Positions 1 through 7,841 are shown, counted from the stretch's first letter. The stretch is 27,952 nucleotides of DNA from WJKR01 sp964556395 (GCA_964556395.1 CAZKVR010000011.1:1-27952), one strand, 5' to 3'. The notes: a model not told the origin generated them from the letters alone. A program made the numbers and translations.

Positions 1-2405
1 CGAGCAGTATCAATCATTCTCAGGGTTCTTTCAGGGAGTACCGTCTCAACGTCTCTTGCTTGAACGCTGATTGCGGCGACGTGGATGTCGCTTTGGATCC
101 TGTCAGTTGGTGGAACGACTCTTTTGCTAAGCGTATGAATGTTTCTGTAGGTAGTGTTGCTTCTTCGACCTTGTCTGGTTTTCCTGTTTATCTCAACGTC
201 TCTAAAGAACCTGATATGAGTGCTGATTTTTCCGACTTGCGTTTCGTCAATGGTTCCTGTGGCTCCTCAGGGGCTTCCGAGTTGCCGTTCGAGTTCGACT
301 CGTACGACGCTTCTACAGCTCAGGTGTGGGTGCGCCTCCCCGAGCTCCCCTCTTCAGGGGCTGATGTTTGCTTGTATTATGACAATACTACTTCTGTGGG
401 TGGTGGCGAGAACGCTTCCGGAGTGTGGGGTTCTGATTATCGCATGGTGCACCACTTGGACGAGGACCCTTCTGGTACGGCTCCTCAGATGGTTGATTCG
501 ACGTCTTACGGTAATGATGGCTCTTCTGGTGGTTCTATGACGTCTGGTGATGTGGTTTTGGGGCCTGTCGGTAGTGCTCTGGACTTTGATGGTGCTGATG
601 ATTATGTCGACACGGCTGATGTCACTGCGGTGCATCACGCTGACGTGACGTTCTCGTTTTGGGCGCGGTTTGATGATTTGTCAAGTGATGGTGCTGTCTT
701 GTCGAAAGGAGCGCATAGCACTGACGAACCGTTTGTGGTGTGGCGTGACGACTCAGTCGGTACTCCTGCTGATGTTGGTGCTGGCAATACTGACACTTTG
801 TCTGTCTTGACGTATGATGGTTCTGTTCAGCATTGGGTTGCTGGGCCTTCCGGTCTGTTGAACGATAATGACTGGCACTTCCTGACCGTGACCATCGACA
901 ACGCCAACGACGTGATATCTGTCTATGAGGCTGGAGAGCTGGTGGCTTCGAACACGAAGGCTTGGAACGGCATTGACGCGAACACGGACCTCGTCCGCTT
1001 CGGCGACTCAACGCCTTCTCAGCACTCGTTCGACGGTGGCTTGGATGAGATTAGGGTGTCCTCGACGCTGCGCTCCGCTGGTTGGGTTAACCAGTCTTAT
1101 CACATGGTGGCTAGTCAGGGTTCTTTGGTTTCTTTCGGTACTCCTGAGAACGCTTCGGCTTCTAAGGGTGTTATTCCTATTAATTCCAGTGCGACTCCTT
1201 TCTATACTAATAAGTCTTCTAATCCTTATACTTTGTCGTCTATGGTTGCTGGTGAGTCTCGGGATGTTTCTTTCTGGGTTAACGCGACTGGTGACATAAA
1301 CTCGTCGTGGGAGTTCTTCGGTTTTGCTCGTTTGGTTTCTGACAATTCTGTGTATAACGAGTCTTCTCGTTGGAACGTATCTATCATTCCTCCGTCTCTT
1401 TCCATCGCTTTTCAGAACTCTTTCACTGATCGTCTTAACAGCCATGCTTTCGATGTCACTGCCGGTGTCTTCTTGAACGGCAACTCCGTCTATAACACGT
1501 CGGTTTCTTCTGGTGATTGTTCTTACTTGTCCAACACTTCTACGGCTGACGTGTTCAATGTCACTTATACTTGTTCTGGCGAGCCGTTCACGTCCGAGCC
1601 TGTCAACATCACGTTCTGTGACCCTGATAATAATTGCGTCTCTACCGATACCTCTTCCAACTCTTACCCCAACCAGCCCCCGTCCGTCCCCGTCCTCGGC
1701 TTCCCGGAGGATGGGGCTGATACCTTGCATGATCGTAACGTGTTCTTCAACTGGTCTTCCTCCGACCCTGAGGGTGACCCGGTGAACTTCACACTCAACG
1801 TCACCAACCCGCACTGCGCTGATTATGGCCGGAGCGACATCTCTTCCGAGGACCACACGGCCGACACGGAGCTCAATACTGATTTCGAGTGCGAGGGGAA
1901 CCCGTACTATTGGCGTGTCCGGGCGTGCGACGAGTGGAACTGCTCCGACTACTCTGAGCAGCGTAACTTCTCCATCGAGGATTACCTCAACGTCGTGTTG
2001 GTCAACGACTCCATCGACTTTCCGAGTCTCGACCCCGGCGACGTCGATGACACGTCCGACGGCTCGCCGCAGCCATTCCTGTTCCGGAATGATGGTAATG
2101 TGAAGGCCAACCTGACGAATGTCTCGTCCACTGACTTGTGGGATACGGTCCTTCTCGGCACGTCGTATTATCGTTTCAAGGTGAACCGTTCGTCGTCAGA
2201 GCCTGACAGCTTCGACTGGACCTCGTCGTGGACGTCGTGGCGTAACGTCTCTGTCATGTCGTCCAACGCCACCGTGTTGGGCAGTCTCAACTACTCCGAC
2301 TCGTCTGACGAGGCCGCCGTAGACCTCGCAGTCGAGGTCCCCGGCAGCGAGCCTGCGGGTAGCAAGAACGCCGTGATGACGTTCGAGTGGGGTGACGCGA
2401 GGTGA
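1..2405 (+). CDS. Surface protein with DUF2341 and LamG-like domains (5' truncated)
   Basis: The reading frame is open to the left edge (first full codon at 3), so the N-terminus and any signal peptide lie outside; 800 residues are visible. A DUF2341-like segment comes first (about residues 36-127, WWNDSFAKRMNVSV to VCLYYDN). A concanavalin/LamG-like jelly roll follows (about 190-355, with DGADDYVDT and the closing FDGGLDEIRVSSTLRS), then beta-sandwich repeats, one fibronectin-III-like (PPSVPVLGFPEDG, about 560-650). There are very many N-x-S/T sequons and scattered cysteine pairs, as expected for a glycosylated exported protein. No C-terminal anchor is seen. The gene overlaps the next by 4 bp, so the two are probably co-translated. 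A role in cell-surface adhesion or glycan binding is inference from the domains. Codon use changes near 1650, from T-ending to C-ending codons. Confidence 0.85.
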   Translation, partial: SSINHSQGSFREYRLNVSCLNADCGDVDVALDPVSWWNDSFAKRMNVSVGSVASSTLSGFPVYLNVSKEPDMSADFSDLRFVNGSCGSSGASELPFEFDSYDASTAQVWVRLPELPSSGADVCLYYDNTTSVGGGENASGVWGSDYRMVHHLDEDPSGTAPQMVDSTSYGNDGSSGGSMTSGDVVLGPVGSALDFDGADDYVDTADVTAVHHADVTFSFWARFDDLSSDGAVLSKGAHSTDEPFVVWRDDSVGTPADVGAGNTDTLSVLTYDGSVQHWVAGPSGLLNDNDWHFLTVTIDNANDVISVYEAGELVASNTKAWNGIDANTDLVRFGDSTPSQHSFDGGLDEIRVSSTLRSAGWVNQSYHMVASQGSLVSFGTPENASASKGVIPINSSATPFYTNKSSNPYTLSSMVAGESRDVSFWVNATGDINSSWEFFGFARLVSDNSVYNESSRWNVSIIPPSLSIAFQNSFTDRLNSHAFDVTAGVFLNGNSVYNTSVSSGDCSYLSNTSTADVFNVTYTCSGEPFTSEPVNITFCDPDNNCVSTDTSSNSYPNQPPSVPVLGFPEDGADTLHDRNVFFNWSSSDPEGDPVNFTLNVTNPHCADYGRSDISSEDHTADTELNTDFECEGNPYYWRVRACDEWNCSDYSEQRNFSIEDYLNVVLVNDSIDFPSLDPGDVDDTSDGSPQPFLFRNDGNVKANLTNVSSTDLWDTVLLGTSYYRFKVNRSSSEPDSFDWTSSWTSWRNVSVMSSNATVLGSLNYSDSSDEAAVDLAVEVPGSEPAGSKNAVMTFEWGDAR

Positions 2406-3577
2406 CTTCCAGAACCTTGCTCTTGGGCTTCCTCTGCCTCTTGTTCGCCTTGCCGTTCGCCTCTGCGTGGGGCGTCGCTCCTTCGCGTCAGCTCGCGGAC
2501 TTCGAAGTCTCGCCGCAGTCGCTCTCGGTGGACATCGTCAACGAGCGGTCTGAGGACAAGTATTTCAGCGTCTCGTTCAAGGGTGAGTTGGCCGAGCACG
2601 CCTCTTATGACGGTGACCCGGTCCACGTCACGCCTGGTGACGATCGCGTGGAGGTGCCGTTCACCCTCGACCTACCGGAGGGTCTCGAGCCTGGCGAGCA
2701 CCATCTTTCGGTCGTGCTCGAGGAGCAGCTCCTCGAGGGGGAGGGGACGGTGAGCTCGCGTCTATCCCTCGCCGCCGGCGTCGTCGTCCGTGTCCCTCGC
2801 CGCGGACAGCACGCCCAGGCGCGTCTCAGCGTCGGCCAGGCGTCTCAGGACGAGTCCGTCCCGTTCACCGTCAGCGTGCTCAACACCGGCGGCGAGACAG
2901 TGCCTGTCTGGGCTGACGTCACTGTGCTCAACCCGATGAATGACGTCCTCGAGATATGGCACACCGGCGAGTCCGTCTTCGCCCCTGGTGAGTCCGGTAA
3001 GATCGAGACGTCGTGGTCGGGCGACAAGCGTCCAGGCCTTTACACCGCTGAGGTGGTCGTCCATTACGGCGATGAGACCAAGGTTCTCCGGCGCCAGTTC
3101 TCCGTCGGAGCCGCTGAGGTGGTCGTCGAGGAGGTCTCTTCTGATGAGTTCTCCTTGGGTGACATCTCACCGCTTGACATCTCCTTGTATAATCGTTGGA
3201 ACCGTCCGGTAGAGGATGTCTACGCTGAGGTGTTCGTCCTCTCCGACGGCCGTATCGTCCAGTCTTTCAAGACGCCTTCCGAGGACGTCGCTCCTTTCGG
3301 CCGCGCCACTTTAAGGGGTTTCTGGGATACTTCGGATCTCGTCGTTGGTGAGTACGACCTTCAGGTGGATGTCGCTGCCGGAAAGGGGTCTGTGGAGGAG
3401 TCCTTCCCCGTCGTGGTGAAGATGGACCGGCTCGACGTGCGCGGCGGCCCTACCGGTCAGGTCTCGTCTGATACGTCTTCCTCTTCTGATAGCAACTCCT
3501 TGCTCGTCGCCCTTATGGTTGTCGTCGTCATCACCAATGTTGTCCTCGTCGTCTGGCTGCGGAGGTCGAGGGAATGA
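2402..3577 (+). CDS. Membrane-anchored surface protein, signal peptide plus C-terminal TM
   Basis: A GTG start overlaps the previous stop (GTGA, 4 bp). The 391-residue product opens with a signal peptide (TSRTLLLGFLCLLFALPFASA), followed by an all-beta ectodomain of repeated Ig/CARDB-like sandwiches (for example VLNTGGETVPVWADVTVLN and LYNRWNRPVEDVYAEVFVL). A Ser/Thr-rich stalk leads to one transmembrane helix at about 367-385 and a short basic tail (RRSRE). The topology is therefore outside-facing with a cytoplasmic C-terminus. The ectodomain type is common in archaeal envelope proteins, where it binds partners or spaces other domains. The overlap suggests that it anchors or assists the large DUF2341/LamG protein, which has no anchor of its own; that is inference. 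The specific family was not recognised. Confidence 0.85.
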   Translation: MTSRTLLLGFLCLLFALPFASAWGVAPSRQLADFEVSPQSLSVDIVNERSEDKYFSVSFKGELAEHASYDGDPVHVTPGDDRVEVPFTLDLPEGLEPGEHHLSVVLEEQLLEGEGTVSSRLSLAAGVVVRVPRRGQHAQARLSVGQASQDESVPFTVSVLNTGGETVPVWADVTVLNPMNDVLEIWHTGESVFAPGESGKIETSWSGDKRPGLYTAEVVVHYGDETKVLRRQFSVGAAEVVVEEVSSDEFSLGDISPLDISLYNRWNRPVEDVYAEVFVLSDGRIVQSFKTPSEDVAPFGRATLRGFWDTSDLVVGEYDLQVDVAAGKGSVEESFPVVVKMDRLDVRGGPTGQVSSDTSSSSDSNSLLVALMVVVVITNVVLVVWLRRSRE

Positions 3578-3594
3578 TCATGCTCCTTTGTGGA

Positions 3595-3686
3595 GGGTTC
3601 TCTCCGGAGAGCTTTGTGAAACCCGAAAACCTTTTTGAGGCTTTGCGAGGCCGGCTTTTGTGCGGCTCCCACCGCTTGCTGGCCTC
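3595..3686 (+). ncRNA. Structured 3' region or candidate small RNA
   Basis: Two strong foldable elements follow the surface-protein stop. The first has GGGTT (3595-3599) opposite AACCC (3620-3624) and encloses a perfect 12-nt palindrome, CTCTCCGGAGAG (3600-3611). The second is a 9-bp stem, 3647-3655 with 3678-3686 (one G-U pair), capped by an inner GCGG/CCGC stem (3662-3665 with 3672-3675). U-tracts follow at 3697-3713. Archaeal termination does not need such hairpins, so this may be a structured 3' UTR or a processed small RNA. No known RNA family was recognised. Confidence 0.35.
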
Positions 3687-3696
3687 CTCGCCTCGC

Positions 3697-3713
3697 TTTT
3701 TTCTTCTTTTTTT
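3697..3713 (+). terminator. U-tract terminator after the surface-protein genes
   Basis: Six T's (3697-3702) and seven T's (3707-3713), separated by CTTC, lie 120-135 bp after the stop codon and just after the 3647-3686 stem-loop. T-tracts are the main sequence determinant of archaeal intrinsic termination. Confidence 0.6.
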
Positions 3714-3740
3714 ACCCACTGGTCAGGTGCGCTCCCAACT

Positions 3741-3748
3741 TATTTAAA
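3741..3748 (+). promoter_or_regulatory. TATA box of the RadA operon
   Basis: TATTTAAA is centred at 3744-3745, which predicts a transcription start near 3771. That leaves a leader of about 100 nt before the ATG at 3871, unlike most units in the window, which look leaderless. Confidence 0.65.
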
Positions 3749-3772
3749 CCGGCTCTTCCTACTCTTCTTTAT

Positions 3773-3790
3773 CCGGTCTTGAAGGACCGG
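3773..3790 (+). promoter_or_regulatory. 5'-terminal leader hairpin, RadA operon
   Basis: CCGGTC (3773-3778) pairs perfectly with GACCGG (3785-3790) around a 6-nt loop. It starts about 2 nt after the predicted transcription start. A weaker GAGC/GCTC stem follows further down the leader. The ribosome binding site GGAGGTG is at 3857-3863, 7 nt before the ATG. Confidence 0.5.
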
Positions 3791-3870
3791 CCTCCCGGCC
3801 TTTTTGAGCCTTCATAAGCTCTCTGGGGTCGTTTGAAACAAGACGCGACAAGCAACGGAGGTGTTGTGAC

Positions 3871-4173
3871 ATGGATGCGAAGCCCAAGGCTCCGAGCCTT
3901 GATGAGGTTATGGATAAGAAGCGGCCTGACAAGAAGTTCAAGTCTGGCCCTGTTTCTGCGACCATCTGGTCTAATGAGACGAAGAACGACAAGGGCGAGG
4001 TCGTCGAGTTCCAGACGGTCTCGTTCGAGCGCAGCTACATGGACAAGGAGGGTAACTGGCGTCAGACCAGCACGCTTCGCAAGGGCGACTTGCCCCGGGC
4101 GGTCCTGGTGTTGCAGAAGGCGTATGAGTTCCTCGCCTTGACTGATGACAGTATCGAGTCTGAAGACGCATAA
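3871..4173 (+). CDS. Conserved 100-aa protein co-transcribed with RadA
   Basis: A small soluble protein. Visible features are a basic N-terminal segment (KKRPDKKFKSGPVSATIW), an aromatic core (TVSFERSYMDKEGNWRQTSTL) and a C-terminal helix (DLPRAVLVLQKAYEFLAL). The pattern K-x-G-x-V-S-A-T-I-W ... S-Y-x-D-x-x-G-x-W ... L-P-x-A-x-x-V-L-Q-K-A-Y matches a small family I recall from DPANN archaea and candidate-phyla bacteria, with no assigned function. The start is fixed by GGAGGTG 7 nt upstream. Its stop is 10 bp before the RadA ATG, so the pair forms one operon. Position and a compact beta-rich basic sequence are compatible with a single-stranded DNA-binding or RadA-accessory role, but that is inference only. 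Confidence 0.85.
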   Translation: MDAKPKAPSLDEVMDKKRPDKKFKSGPVSATIWSNETKNDKGEVVEFQTVSFERSYMDKEGNWRQTSTLRKGDLPRAVLVLQKAYEFLALTDDSIESEDA

Positions 4174-4183
4174 GGTGCTTATC

Positions 4184-5200
4184 ATGGCTGATGAAGAATT
4201 GCAATCTGAAGAAGAGTTTGAAGGAGCGGAAGAGGACCAGCAGGAGCAGCCTGCCCCTCGGCCGGTGTCCGCCGCGCCTCAGGTGACTGACTTGCCTGGT
4301 GTTGGCGCCGCTACGGCTGAAAAGCTGGCTGCCAGCGGCTATGAGGATGTGATGAGCATCGCCGTCGCCACGCCTGGCGAGCTCGTCGACGCCGCGGGTG
4401 TTTCGGAGCCTGTTGGTCGTAAGATTATCCGCGCCGCCAGGGATGCTTTGGACATGGGGTTCCAGTCCGGCGTCGACCTCCTCCGCAAGCGTGATGGGGT
4501 GAAGAAGATTCCTGTCGGCAGCCAGGCGTTCAATGACATGCTCGGTGGTGGTTTCGAGACGGGGGCTATCACGGAGAATTTCGGCGCTTATGGTTCTGGG
4601 AAGACCCAGGTGGCTCACGCTTTGGCGGTGAACTGCCAGGTCGAGGAGCCTGATGCCGTCGCCGTCTACATCGATACTGAGAACACGTTCCGTCCTGAGC
4701 GTATCGCTCAGTTCGCCCGTGGTGCTGGCCTCGACCCTGAGAAGGTGTTGCAGAACGTCAAGGTGGCTCGGGCGTTCAATTCCGATCATCAGATGCTCTT
4801 GGCTGAGAAGGTCGAGGAGTTGGTGAAGCAGGGCTTGAAGGTGCGTGTCGTCGTGGTGGATAGCTTGACTGCTCATTTCAGGGCTGAGTTCGTCGGCCGC
4901 GGCACTTTGGCGGAGCGTCAGCAGAAGTTGAACAAGCACATGCGCGTCCTCGCCAAGCTGGCTGACATGCATAACATCTGCGTGAACGTGACGAACCAGG
5001 TGATGGCGAAGCCTGACCAGTTCTTCGGTGACCCGACTGAGGCTATCGGTGGTCACATCGTCGGTCATAACTCGACGTTCAGGATTTATTTGCGTCGTGG
5101 CAAGAAGGGTACGCGGGTGGCCAAGCTGGTGGATGCTCCGAACCTGGCTGATGCTGAGTGCGTGTTCGTCATCGCTGAGGATGGCTTGAAGGACGCCTAA
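4184..5200 (+). CDS. radA: DNA repair and recombination protein RadA
   Basis: This is the archaeal Rad51/RecA recombinase, 338 residues, which forms ATP-dependent filaments on single-stranded DNA for homology search and strand exchange. An acidic N-terminal tail (1-30) precedes a helix-hairpin-helix domain (about 33-90, TDLPGVGAATAEKL). The ATPase core has Walker A GAYGSGKT (134-141), the IDTENTFRPER segment (163-173) and Walker B VVVVD (222-226). The DNA-binding loops are in the QVMAKPDQF to IGGHIVGHN region (272-296). The ATG at 4184 is chosen because AAGGTG (4172-4177) lies 6 nt upstream. An in-frame ATG at 4145 would run into the previous gene and adds residues unlike the family. A U-tract terminator follows directly. 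Confidence 0.97.
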   Translation: MADEELQSEEEFEGAEEDQQEQPAPRPVSAAPQVTDLPGVGAATAEKLAASGYEDVMSIAVATPGELVDAAGVSEPVGRKIIRAARDALDMGFQSGVDLLRKRDGVKKIPVGSQAFNDMLGGGFETGAITENFGAYGSGKTQVAHALAVNCQVEEPDAVAVYIDTENTFRPERIAQFARGAGLDPEKVLQNVKVARAFNSDHQMLLAEKVEELVKQGLKVRVVVVDSLTAHFRAEFVGRGTLAERQQKLNKHMRVLAKLADMHNICVNVTNQVMAKPDQFFGDPTEAIGGHIVGHNSTFRIYLRRGKKGTRVAKLVDAPNLADAECVFVIAEDGLKDA

Positions 5201-5216
5201 AAAAATATTTTTTTTA
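5198..5216. terminator. Bidirectional A/T-tract terminator
   Basis: The sequence between the convergent RadA and 297-aa genes is a run of A's, then TA, then eight T's (5208-5215). Each strand therefore has a T-tract at its own stop codon: 8 T's for RadA and 7 T's on the minus strand. Both stop codons sit inside the element, so one 19-bp A/T palindrome can serve both transcripts. Confidence 0.6.
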
Positions 5217-6107
5217 CTTCTTCCTTTTCACCTTGTGGTGCGTCCCTGATTGCTTGCTGTGGTGGTTGTGGTGGCTGACGATGTACAGGAGTGTGAGTAT
5301 CGTTATTCCGAGTATTCCGAAGAATGCCGGTACGGGGATGCCTGCTTCTGTTCCTCCGTAGGTGTCTTGTAGTTCTATGTCGTCTAGTATTGTCGTGTTC
5401 TCTTCTTGTTGTTTGGGCGGTTGCGGGGGTGTGGGTGGCGTCGCTGGCGTGTTCTGTTCTTCCCGTGTCTCCTCTTCTGTGGTGGTGTCTTCTATCGTCA
5501 CGGTCGCTTGTTCTTCCACGCCGACTGTGACTTCGAGTTCGAGCGTCTTTGGATACTCGCTCGTGCGGCATGAGAAGTAGATGCCGGCTTTGCTCGTGGT
5601 GACTTTCGGGTAGCATTCCAGTTCTTTGTGCCCGTTCAGCGTGGCTTCGTAGGTCTCGAGTTCCTCGTACCGGCTCTCCTCCAGGGTGTCGAGCTGGTTT
5701 GGGTGGATAGGCCTCGCCTTGTGGAGGTTGAATTGGAGTCGTTTGTCGTCCTCGTCGTGCTCGACGTATTCCAGTTCTAGTGGCTGGTCGTTCTTCGTGA
5801 TGTCCGGCCGGTCCCACTCGTACTCGTACGTCTTGAGGTATCTGACCGTCACGTTGTGTGTTCCTGGTCCTGCTTCTATGGTGTTCGGCGTGCCTGTTGT
5901 CAGCTTGTCTTTTCGCGTGGCTTCTTCGCCGTCGACGTGGATGACCGCTTCGTCGGTGTCTTCTTCAGTGGTTATGGTGATGGCGTCTCCTCCTTCGATG
6001 GTGAGGATGTTGTTGTATTCCCTCGCGTCGTGCTTGGTGGCGTCGAGGGCTCCTGCCAGTCCTATGGCTAGTATGAGGAGCAGTCCGTAGAGGGCGAGGC
6101 GTGTCAT
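5214..6107 (-). CDS. Exported membrane-anchored protein, unknown family
   Basis: 297 residues. A signal peptide (TRLALYGLLLILAIGLAGA) is followed by a beta-rich ectodomain, two cysteines that could form a disulfide (ELECYPK and YFSCRTS), and a Thr/Glu/Pro-rich stalk (TPATPPTPPQPP). One transmembrane helix spans about 262-278 and a His/Lys-rich cytoplasmic tail follows. The ectodomain contains PEGA-like elements (VIHVDGEEA, GPGTHNVTVRYLKTY), but I cannot assign a family. A TATA element sits exactly 26 nt upstream of the ATG, so a leaderless mRNA is likely. It is convergent with RadA. It is probably an envelope or S-layer-associated protein. Confidence 0.8.
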   Translation of the reverse strand: MTRLALYGLLLILAIGLAGALDATKHDAREYNNILTIEGGDAITITTEEDTDEAVIHVDGEEATRKDKLTTGTPNTIEAGPGTHNVTVRYLKTYEYEWDRPDITKNDQPLELEYVEHDEDDKRLQFNLHKARPIHPNQLDTLEESRYEELETYEATLNGHKELECYPKVTTSKAGIYFSCRTSEYPKTLELEVTVGVEEQATVTIEDTTTEEETREEQNTPATPPTPPQPPKQQEENTTILDDIELQDTYGGTEAGIPVPAFFGILGITILTLLYIVSHHNHHSKQSGTHHKVKRKK

Positions 6108-6128
6108 GCCTCTTCCTAGGATCCTGTC

Positions 6129-6138
6129 ATTTAAAAAG
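6129..6138 (-). promoter_or_regulatory. TATA box, leaderless promoter of the 297-aa surface protein
   Basis: On the minus strand this reads CTTTTTAAAT, centred at 6133-6134. The predicted start is 6107, which is the first base of the ATG. Confidence 0.6.
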
Positions 6139-6150
6139 TTTGTGAGGGAT

Positions 6151-6513
6151 TCAGGTGCGGGCGGCTGCGAAGCGGGTGTTTTCCGTCGTGACTGTTCCGC
6201 GTCCCAGTTCCGCTGCGAGAGGTATCGTGATGTCTTTCTCCTTGCCTGCGATGTGCATGATGAGTGTGATGGTGGCGTGCCGGGGCTTGTACGTGACGGT
6301 CATCGTCGCTTGCTGCACCGTTTTGAGTCCTTCACCTGGTATCTTCAGGTTTTCCGATGCGTTCAGGATCTCCAGGCCTGTGATGTGGTTTTTGGCGTCT
6401 ACGTCTATGATGAAATCTCCGATGTCGAGTGAGGCCTTGGTCTTCCGGCGTTTGGTGAGGGTGAGGATGTCTTCTTCCTCGTCGTACATTATTTTCGCAT
6501 CGGTTTTTGCCAT
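6151..6513 (-). CDS. DUF2283-family protein, putative antitoxin-like partner
   Basis: 120 residues. The N-terminal segment IMYDEEEDILTLTKRRK...IGDFIIDVDAKNHITGLEILNAS is the DUF2283 signature (Y-D-x-E-x-D-x-L ... G-x-x-I-D-x-D ... G-I-E-I-L-x-A). The C-terminal half is a beta-rich extension. DUF2283 proteins are often encoded beside DUF4258 or other small putative toxins. Two starts are possible: the ATG at 6513, which overlaps the upstream gene by 25 bp, or the ATG at 6489, which overlaps its stop as TAATG and would begin MYDEEED, like many family members. The TAATG arrangement favours translational coupling in either case. Confidence 0.75.
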   Translation of the reverse strand: MAKTDAKIMYDEEEDILTLTKRRKTKASLDIGDFIIDVDAKNHITGLEILNASENLKIPGEGLKTVQQATMTVTYKPRHATITLIMHIAGKEKDITIPLAAELGRGTVTTENTRFAAART

Positions 6514-6812
6514 TTTCTCTCAGTGTTCCATGCTGTTATGATATTTAAGCGTTTCTTGAGGGTTGTCGCGATGACGACCAGGCTGTATTTGCGGCTCATC
6601 CTGAACCACAACTTGTTCTTCCTTTCGCCTTCTTTTCTGGCTTGTTGCTCTTCGGCGTGGTGGAGTGTTTCTTCTTTCTGGAGGTATTCCTTGACGAGCT
6701 CTTCTGTTATGGGTCTGTCCGTCACGCGCTCGTGGAAATGGGTTGTGAAGCTGATGTCCTCTTCGCTGATAGTTGCCAAGAGGTTGTGGGCTTCTTCATA
6801 GCTGGTTGTCAA
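6489..6812 (-). CDS. DUF4258-like small basic protein, putative toxin
   Basis: 107 residues. The segment ISFTTHFHERVTDRPITEELVKEYL followed by LWFRMSRKYSLVVIATTLKKRLNIITAW has the layout of DUF4258: F-x-x-H-x-x-x-R-x-x-x-R-x-I near the N-terminus, then two strands ending in a V-I-T-x-W-like motif. This group is related to small RelE/BrnT-like toxins. The only usable start in the frame is TTG at 6812, because a stop lies 11 codons upstream; no good Shine-Dalgarno is seen, so the start is uncertain. It follows the TFB gene at 79 bp and overlaps the DUF2283 gene. A toxin function is inference. Confidence 0.65.
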   Translation of the reverse strand: MTTSYEEAHNLLATISEEDISFTTHFHERVTDRPITEELVKEYLQKEETLHHAEEQQARKEGERKNKLWFRMSRKYSLVVIATTLKKRLNIITAWNTERKWQKPMRK

Positions 6813-6879
6813 GAAGGCTTGTTCACGGGCCGCCCTTCTTGTGCTTCATGGTCTTTTGGTCGGAGGGTGTCCGTGGAAT

Positions 6880-6886
6880 AAAAAAA
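6880..6886 (-). terminator. T-tract terminator after TFB
   Basis: Seven T's on the minus strand, beginning 5 bp beyond the TFB stop codon. Read-through into the DUF4258 gene remains possible, since no clear TATA box precedes that gene. Confidence 0.5.
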
Positions 6887-6891
6887 GAAGT

Positions 6892-7794
6892 TCACGCCGC
6901 GGCTTCGAGTTGTCCGAGGTCGAGGTTGTCGATGAGGTCTTTGTACCTGTTCCTCACCGTGACTTCCGTGGCTCCGATCTCCTTCGCGATTTGCGACTGC
7001 GTGCGTTTCTCCTTGTTGATCATGCTCGCGATGTAGATGGCGCCTCCGACTATGCCTACGGGGCTCTTGCCGCTCGTGATGGCTTTCTTCTTGGCTTCTT
7101 CGATGATGTCGATCGCCAGGGTTTGTGTTTCTGCGGAGAGCTTGAGCTGGTTTGCGAACTTGAAGACGAAGTCTGTCGGGTCGCTTTGGCCTACGCGTAG
7201 GTTGAGGTTTCGGATGAGGTGCTTGTAGTTCCTGTGCAGCACTTTCCGGTCGACGCCGCTCTTCTCGGAGATCTCTTTGATGTGTTTTGGGATGTCGAAG
7301 TTCCTGCATGCGATGTAGCAGCTGGCCGCCACCAGTTCTTCTATCTGCCGTCCTTTGGCGAGTCCTTTCTGGGCTGCTTGGGTGTAGATGCGGGCGGTCT
7401 CTTCCTCGACTTGTTTGCCGAGTTGTAGGGCGCTGGTGAGTTGGTGGATGTCGCCGAGTGCTTGTCGCAGGTTCCTCTCGAGGCCTGTCATGGTTCGTTG
7501 CTGCCATCGGCGGAGCCTGTAGAACTTGTTGTTCGCCAGTTGTCGGAGCTCTTGCTTCGTCCCGATCTGGGTTCCGAGGCCTTGGTCTGCGTGGGTGTAC
7601 GTGAGCGGCGCTCCCGTCCTGCGGCGTTTCTCGGCTGCGTCGTCGTCTCCTTCGTGCCATTCCTTGCCGAAGTCGACCATCTTGTCCTCGAGGATGAGGC
7701 CGCAGTCCTTGCAGGCCACTTCGCCCTTGTCGGGGTGGTGTTCCATGCTCATGCTACCGCATTCCGGGCAGCGCTTCGCGATTGTTCGTGACAT
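6892..7794 (-). CDS. tfb: Transcription initiation factor TFB
   Basis: This is the archaeal TFIIB homologue. It binds TBP-TATA and the BRE and recruits RNA polymerase. 300 residues. The N-terminal zinc ribbon has C9-x2-C12 and C28-x2-C31 (CPECGS...CKDCG). The B-reader/linker region follows (about 40-85, VDFGKEWHEGDDDA and RRTGAPLTYTHADQGLGTQIG), then two cyclin folds (about 105-195 and 205-295). The second ends in the BRE-contacting helix-turn-helix (TQSQIAKEIGATEVTVRNRYKDL). Length and order are normal for the family. GAGGAGG (7802-7808) lies 7 nt upstream of the ATG. The gene is divergent from the TRAM protein. Confidence 0.97.
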   Translation of the reverse strand: MSRTIAKRCPECGSMSMEHHPDKGEVACKDCGLILEDKMVDFGKEWHEGDDDAAEKRRRTGAPLTYTHADQGLGTQIGTKQELRQLANNKFYRLRRWQQRTMTGLERNLRQALGDIHQLTSALQLGKQVEEETARIYTQAAQKGLAKGRQIEELVAASCYIACRNFDIPKHIKEISEKSGVDRKVLHRNYKHLIRNLNLRVGQSDPTDFVFKFANQLKLSAETQTLAIDIIEEAKKKAITSGKSPVGIVGGAIYIASMINKEKRTQSQIAKEIGATEVTVRNRYKDLIDNLDLGQLEAAA

Positions 7795-7841
7795 TGTGAT
7801 TCCTCCTCTTCTTTGCTTTCTCTGCGTAAGTGACGAGAATA

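Noticed and set aside
3971..5068. 365-codon open frame antisense to radA
   Set aside because: It lies fully opposite radA and has no family features, promoter or Shine-Dalgarno. Long antisense frames are common in GC-rich DNA.
6823..6849. Eight-codon minus-strand ORF (MKHKKGGP) before the DUF4258 gene
   Set aside because: It could be a leader peptide, but it has no Shine-Dalgarno and no conserved context to support it.
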